From Parabacteroides sp. (GTDB taxonomy: Bacteria > Bacteroidota > Bacteroidia > Bacteroidales > Tannerellaceae): 43,786 nt of DNA. Below the pieces are notes generated by a model, which was not told the origin of the DNA, made no database searches, and was given only the letters and a program-made list of their open reading frames with translations. The translations under genes and the position numbers were made by a program. Positions within the stretch are counted from its first letter, which is position 1, and every line of letters begins with the position of its first letter. Shown in pieces: positions 40,938 to 43,786 of the stretch. The stretch spans positions 1 through 43,786 of the forward strand of contig JAHHQS010000010.1 of the NCBI GenBank assembly GCA_020026285.1. The letters are read 5' to 3'.

Positions 40938-40945
40938 TAACTTTG
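40938..40945 (+). promoter_or_regulatory. Promoter -7 box for the small membrane peptide
   Basis: TAACTTTG followed by CC fits TAnnTTTGC. It would give a leader of about 80 bases before the ATG at 41038, long for this phage, so the leader may carry regulation. The -33 region (around 40917) is only T-rich. Confidence 0.5.
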
Positions 40946-41037
40946 CCATCAAATAGATTATTGAAATATTTTAGATTAGAGGAGCAATTCCAAGAATCCT
41001 AGATAATTTTTTACTAACACTAAAGAACTAATCAATG

Positions 41038-41139
41038 ATGGAATCTTTTCTTGCCTTTATGGGCGATGTTCTAATCAGTGTATTGGCAATCTTAACAGTT
41101 CGGCTGATTGATTACCTATATGCTAAATATAAGAGATAA
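41038..41139 (+). CDS. 33-aa predicted membrane peptide
   Basis: ATG at 41038 (or 41035, one residue longer) opens MESFLAFMGDVLISVLAILT then VRLIDYLYAKYKR. One membrane helix is followed by a positively charged end. The gene has its own -7 box and an intrinsic terminator starting 12 bases after the stop, which argues that this short frame is real. The architecture resembles type I toxins or small holin-like peptides. The 31-residue peptide at 31452-31547 has the same ME...DVL...Y...K/R layout. Confidence 0.6.
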   Translation: MESFLAFMGDVLISVLAILTVRLIDYLYAKYKR

Positions 41140-41151
41140 TTCCCGAAAGGG

Positions 41152-41183
41152 AGCCCCGGCTTCGGTCGGGGCTTATTGTTTTT
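41152..41183 (+). terminator. Terminator after the small membrane peptide gene
   Basis: AGCCCCG (41152-41158) pairs with CGGGGCT (41167-41173) around a TTCG-containing loop, followed by TTATTGTTTTT. A second small hairpin, TCCC-GAAA-GGGA (41141-41152), precedes it. Confidence 0.85.
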
Positions 41184-41222
41184 AATACATCCTTATCTTT
41201 TTCATATCTTAATCTTCTTGTT

Positions 41223-41741
41223 TCATATCTTTCTTATAGTTTTAAATTCAGTTTTACCTTTATATCCTCGTTCAAGCTCCAGAACCATTGTCTGTACACG
41301 TATGTAGTTGAATGTCTTTCTGGGAAGTGCTGTAATGCTTTTCAATCCGTAATCAACGAGTGCTCTTAACCGAACATCACTATCTGAGATTGTGAACCAA
41401 GGCATAAGAGCTATAACATGATTGCTTTTCTCCATACATTCCTGTAACATGAAATACCCAAGGCGCATTCCCTTGTCTTCAAGTCCATCAGGAATACCAA
41501 AAGCGTACTTAGAACTGAAAGGTGGATTCATAACGACACAATCAAAGCGTTGTTCTTTATCGAGTTGGAAGTAATTTTCAGGAGCTGTAACAGTGTAGTC
41601 TCCTTTATCCTCTATTGCTCGTACCAAATTTCCTATACCAGGTGTTGGTTCCAGAATGGTCTTAGAATCTGCTGGAATCATATCGGCCATGTACCTGCAA
41701 ATACTTTCAGGCGTTTGATATTTTAGATCATCTTCTTTCAT
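41223..41741 (-). CDS. Small adenine-type DNA methyltransferase
   Basis: The 172-residue product has motif I as ILEPTPGIGNLVRAI (about residues 26-40) and motif IV as CVVMNPPFSSKYAFG (NPPF), as in N6-adenine methyltransferases. MPWFTISDSDVRLRALVDYG and ITALPRKTFNYIRVQTMVLE follow. It is short for a free-standing enzyme and lacks an evident DNA-recognition domain, so it may act with a partner or be a minimal methylase. Its ATG overlaps the preceding stop (ATGA). It ends a four-gene leftward operon with the C5 methyltransferase. Confidence 0.8.
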   Translation of the reverse strand: MKEDDLKYQTPESICRYMADMIPADSKTILEPTPGIGNLVRAIEDKGDYTVTAPENYFQLDKEQRFDCVVMNPPFSSKYAFGIPDGLEDKGMRLGYFMLQECMEKSNHVIALMPWFTISDSDVRLRALVDYGLKSITALPRKTFNYIRVQTMVLELERGYKGKTEFKTIRKI

Positions 41742-42022
41742 TCTTTCCCTTTCTTTAGTTTATTGATTAGTTCATCCGCTATCTGAATCACGAATGCTGC
41801 TGAGTAGTTCGCATTGTTTGCTATAATGTCTTTTGCAATCTCGTACCTTCTCTGCTCCCAATCAATGGTGTCTGTGAAGTCTAACATTGATTCTTTGTAA
41901 AAGAGATTACAAGAAGATGGAACACCTTTCTCTCGATACAAATCTTCTTCTGTTTTTAATACAGCAGCCTTATGTAAATAGACATCTATTATCTTTCCTG
42001 TTGCGATATGTTTTGCTTTCAT
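41738..42022 (-). CDS. Conserved phage protein with WEQRRYE motif, function unknown
   Basis: The 94-residue product opens MKAKHIATGKIIDVYLHK and has LFYKESMLDF, then TIDWEQRRYEIAKDII, then AFVIQIADELINKLKKGKE. I recall the DWEQRRYE-x-AK and IADxLIxxLK pattern from many small Bacteroidales phage proteins of unknown function. Its start overlaps the preceding gene's stop and its own stop overlaps the methylase start, four bases each time, so translation is coupled. It may serve the DNA-modification operon. That is inference from position. Confidence 0.6.
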   Translation of the reverse strand: MKAKHIATGKIIDVYLHKAAVLKTEEDLYREKGVPSSCNLFYKESMLDFTDTIDWEQRRYEIAKDIIANNANYSAAFVIQIADELINKLKKGKE

Positions 42023-42216
42023 TTTTTGATCTCCTTTTCTTTATATTTCCGTTTCTGGAACTTAGCTCCCTGAATAAATCCTTTTTTAAAAACGTCGGAA
42101 CAATGTTTCATCATTGTATCTCCACAAGGTAGGTAAGGACAACCTTTGCAGCTCATTCGGCCATCAGCCATTTTTGCTGCTCTTTCTGCTGAAATAGTTA
42201 TAGGTATTTTATTCAT
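42019..42216 (-). CDS. Small cysteine-motif protein of the methylation operon
   Basis: ATG at 42216 is preferred because it lies two bases after the C5 methyltransferase stop; an earlier ATG at 42273 would overlap that gene by 55 bases. The 65-residue product has CKGCPYLPCGDTMMKHC (C-x2-C-x5-C-x7-C), which could bind zinc or an iron-sulfur cluster. A basic tail, FQKRKYKEKEIKK, follows. I know no family name. The four-base overlap with the next gene shows operon membership. Confidence 0.6.
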   Translation of the reverse strand: MNKIPITISAERAAKMADGRMSCKGCPYLPCGDTMMKHCSDVFKKGFIQGAKFQKRKYKEKEIKK

Positions 42217-42218
42217 TT

Positions 42219-43786
42219 TTATGCAATTCGGATTGATTTTAAATCTGATAATCTTTGACAAAGAGCTTCGCAAAGGACCCGGGCCATATTGACCTCTACT
42301 GCATTCCCAATGAATTTCTTCTGTTCTGTCTGAGTGCCGACAAGAACGTAATTTTCAGGGAAACCCATTATTTTTTTTAATTCGGGAATCTTCAACATAC
42401 GCATCTTCACATCTACTATCCCATACATAGCCATGAATTCTTTAATTCTAATAGTCATGGGAGAATCTGTTTCATAAATTTTGATTCCCATCTTTCCTTC
42501 TTTCGTTGAAATTAGATACGGAGGGCGTTTGTCCATCCTTGCTATCAGTGTAAAACACGGATCGTCTACTGAACCTCCTGCACTTGCAAATTGAGGATTC
42601 ATCAGATAATGCCATTTATGATTCGGCCTTTTGACACTCACTAAATTTAGTTTTGGACATGCAGTAATAGTATTTGCTGGAAACTCAACGGAAGCTGCTT
42701 TCCCATTGCCGTATTGCATATCTATAAAGTTAGTCTGTATCAATCCGAAACGGTCTTTGGTGGTAACAGTTGGTGCTGGTACGTTTACAGACCGATTGAA
42801 TCCATTGCCGTAAAAGGCAGTTACGAAAGCATGGTGGTCGACTGTCGTTATCGTTCCGGCTGGTGAATCAATTGAAATATTCTTATCATAAGGTTCTCCA
42901 CTGTATTGTTTAGAGAGGAATGAACATTGTGCTATAGCTAACCTTCCCTGACATGCAATTGTCGGACATGGATCATCAATACTGGGGGGATTATATTTAC
43001 CAGTGCGACTCATTGAGTTGTACTTAATCAGAAATGCTTTCTTCCCACCTGCTACGAACTTAATTAGTCCAGCATATATACGTTCCAGAGTTTTCTCTGA
43101 AAGGGGCTTATCTCTGAATATAGTTTTACCTTCATCGTTAAAATCAAGTACTTCTTTTACAGGTCTCCATCGCTTTAATTTCCCAAAAAGCGTGTTAGTG
43201 CCTTCTTTACTGTGTGTCTGTTTGGGAAATACTATAGGCAGACCTTCTTTGGCAAAAATTCCAAAGAAACGTTTTCGTGAGGTATATGCACCATAATCGG
43301 CAGCATTTAGAATGCGATGTTCAAAGTGATAGCCGTATTTCTTCACATTGCGCACCCAGCGTTGATAGCTTCTTCCTTTGTCCATGCTGATAGGATGGCC
43401 GTTTTCGTCCATTTCTCCCCATGCCATAAATTCTTCTACGTTTTCTATCTGAATGTAGTCAGGATTAAGGGCTTCAATGTATCGGAATAGATGTTCTGCT
43501 AAAGTACGGCTATCAGCATCACGCGGCAGTCCACCTTTGGCTTTTGAAAAGTTGGTGCATTCCAATGAAGCCCACAGAACCACGAGGGCCTCGGGGTGCT
43601 GCATCTTACACTTTTCCATATGTCTTACCAGTGGAGAAAGTTCCAAGGTCCGAATATCTTCTGTAAAATGGAGTGCATAAGGATGATTAGAAGCATGAGA
43701 AGCGATGGCGTTTGCATCATGATTGACGCAGGCGATAACTTCTGCACATTGTTCTCCATCTAAACGGGCTAAATTCACCCCAGTAC
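42219..43786 (-). CDS. C5-cytosine DNA methyltransferase, N-terminus cut by the window edge
   Basis: The readable 519 residues from GTG 43778 follow a frame that continues off the right edge, so the motif I region (usually F-x-G-x-G) is missing. WASLECTNFSKAKGGLP holds the catalytic Cys (C74 from GTG) in an E-C-T-N setting; the usual preceding Pro is Leu here. QIENVEEF is the ENV motif and YTSRKRFFGIF the R-x-R-type motif. The long middle part has repeated TI/TVTT segments, possibly the target recognition region, and the end has GFPENYVL and KKFIGNAVEVNMAR (motifs IX-X). It methylates cytosine at C5, probably to shield phage DNA. It heads the visible part of a leftward operon. Confidence 0.88.
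   Translation of the reverse strand, partial: TGVNLARLDGEQCAEVIACVNHDANAIASHASNHPYALHFTEDIRTLELSPLVRHMEKCKMQHPEALVVLWASLECTNFSKAKGGLPRDADSRTLAEHLFRYIEALNPDYIQIENVEEFMAWGEMDENGHPISMDKGRSYQRWVRNVKKYGYHFEHRILNAADYGAYTSRKRFFGIFAKEGLPIVFPKQTHSKEGTNTLFGKLKRWRPVKEVLDFNDEGKTIFRDKPLSEKTLERIYAGLIKFVAGGKKAFLIKYNSMSRTGKYNPPSIDDPCPTIACQGRLAIAQCSFLSKQYSGEPYDKNISIDSPAGTITTVDHHAFVTAFYGNGFNRSVNVPAPTVTTKDRFGLIQTNFIDMQYGNGKAASVEFPANTITACPKLNLVSVKRPNHKWHYLMNPQFASAGGSVDDPCFTLIARMDKRPPYLISTKEGKMGIKIYETDSPMTIRIKEFMAMYGIVDVKMRMLKIPELKKIMGFPENYVLVGTQTEQKKFIGNAVEVNMARVLCEALCQRLSDLKSIRIA

Noticed and set aside
41738..42216. The two small operon proteins as a toxin-antitoxin pair
   Set aside because: Neither has toxin or antitoxin features, and the tight coupling to methylases suggests another role.
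1..43786. The window as a complete circular genome
   Set aside because: Joining the end to the beginning extends the C5 methyltransferase by only five codons before an in-frame TAA and does not supply its motif I. Replication genes are absent as well.

Overview
The window is a fragment of a tailed double-stranded DNA phage or prophage that infects a Bacteroidetes host, most likely Bacteroidales. Several promoter -7 boxes fit the Bacteroidetes pattern TAnnTTTG(C), start codons follow A-rich leaders with little Shine-Dalgarno sequence, and most proteins look like those of gut Bacteroidales phages. A P22-type portal, a gp10-like tail stabilisation protein, a short head-tail adaptor and the absence of a tape measure or tail-tube gene suggest a short-tailed (podovirus) virion. 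No integrase, repressor, replication gene, tRNA or CRISPR array is visible. The last gene runs off the right edge, so this is not a complete genome and its lifestyle cannot be judged.

Layout. (1) 57-19691, rightward: two small virion or ejection-type proteins, then an 18 kb coding block for a giant polyvalent protein. It is read as two long frames, but a single domain (DUF2958-like) is continuous across the join. A +1 shift at a CCC-C run near 9956 would give one protein of about 6,049 residues. It carries a DdrB/ParB-like domain, two metallopeptidase-like domains, an inorganic-pyrophosphatase-like domain, an adenine-type DNA methyltransferase, a Strawberry-notch-type helicase, an ADP-ribosyltransferase and an LPD38-like tail. 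(2) 19766-21742: portal. (3) 21783-24291, leftward: large terminase and a putative small terminase. (4) 24424-28272, rightward: scaffold-like protein, a 60-residue relative of the capsid N-terminal arm, major capsid protein and connector proteins. (5) 28272-31373: tail fibre/spike with a C-terminal SGNH esterase. (6) 31745-35736: two membrane proteins, an amidase endolysin and a spanin-like protein, then three related small proteins with a HAD phosphatase among them. (7) 35858-38725, leftward: tail stabilisation protein. (8) 39000-41180, rightward: a promoter, a candidate structured RNA of about 240 nt and its terminator, a KAP-like P-loop NTPase gene, and a 33-residue membrane peptide with its own promoter and terminator. 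(9) 41223-43786, leftward: a tightly packed operon of a C5 cytosine methyltransferase, two small proteins and a small adenine-type methyltransferase.

How the parts may work together. Head, packaging, adaptor, fibre and lysis genes form an ordinary virion programme. In known families, polyvalent proteins beside virion genes are thought to enter the host with the DNA and protect or reprogram early infection; here methylation, helicase, protease and ADP-ribosylation functions are fused into one product. The rightward insert at 39000-41180, lying between two leftward transcription units, looks like a moron cassette, possibly for superinfection exclusion or defence. The methyltransferase operon probably modifies phage DNA against host restriction.

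The most notable items are the frameshifted giant protein, the RNA with a predicted pseudoknot beside the KAP NTPase, two similar unlisted small membrane peptides, and the capsid-arm paralogue.
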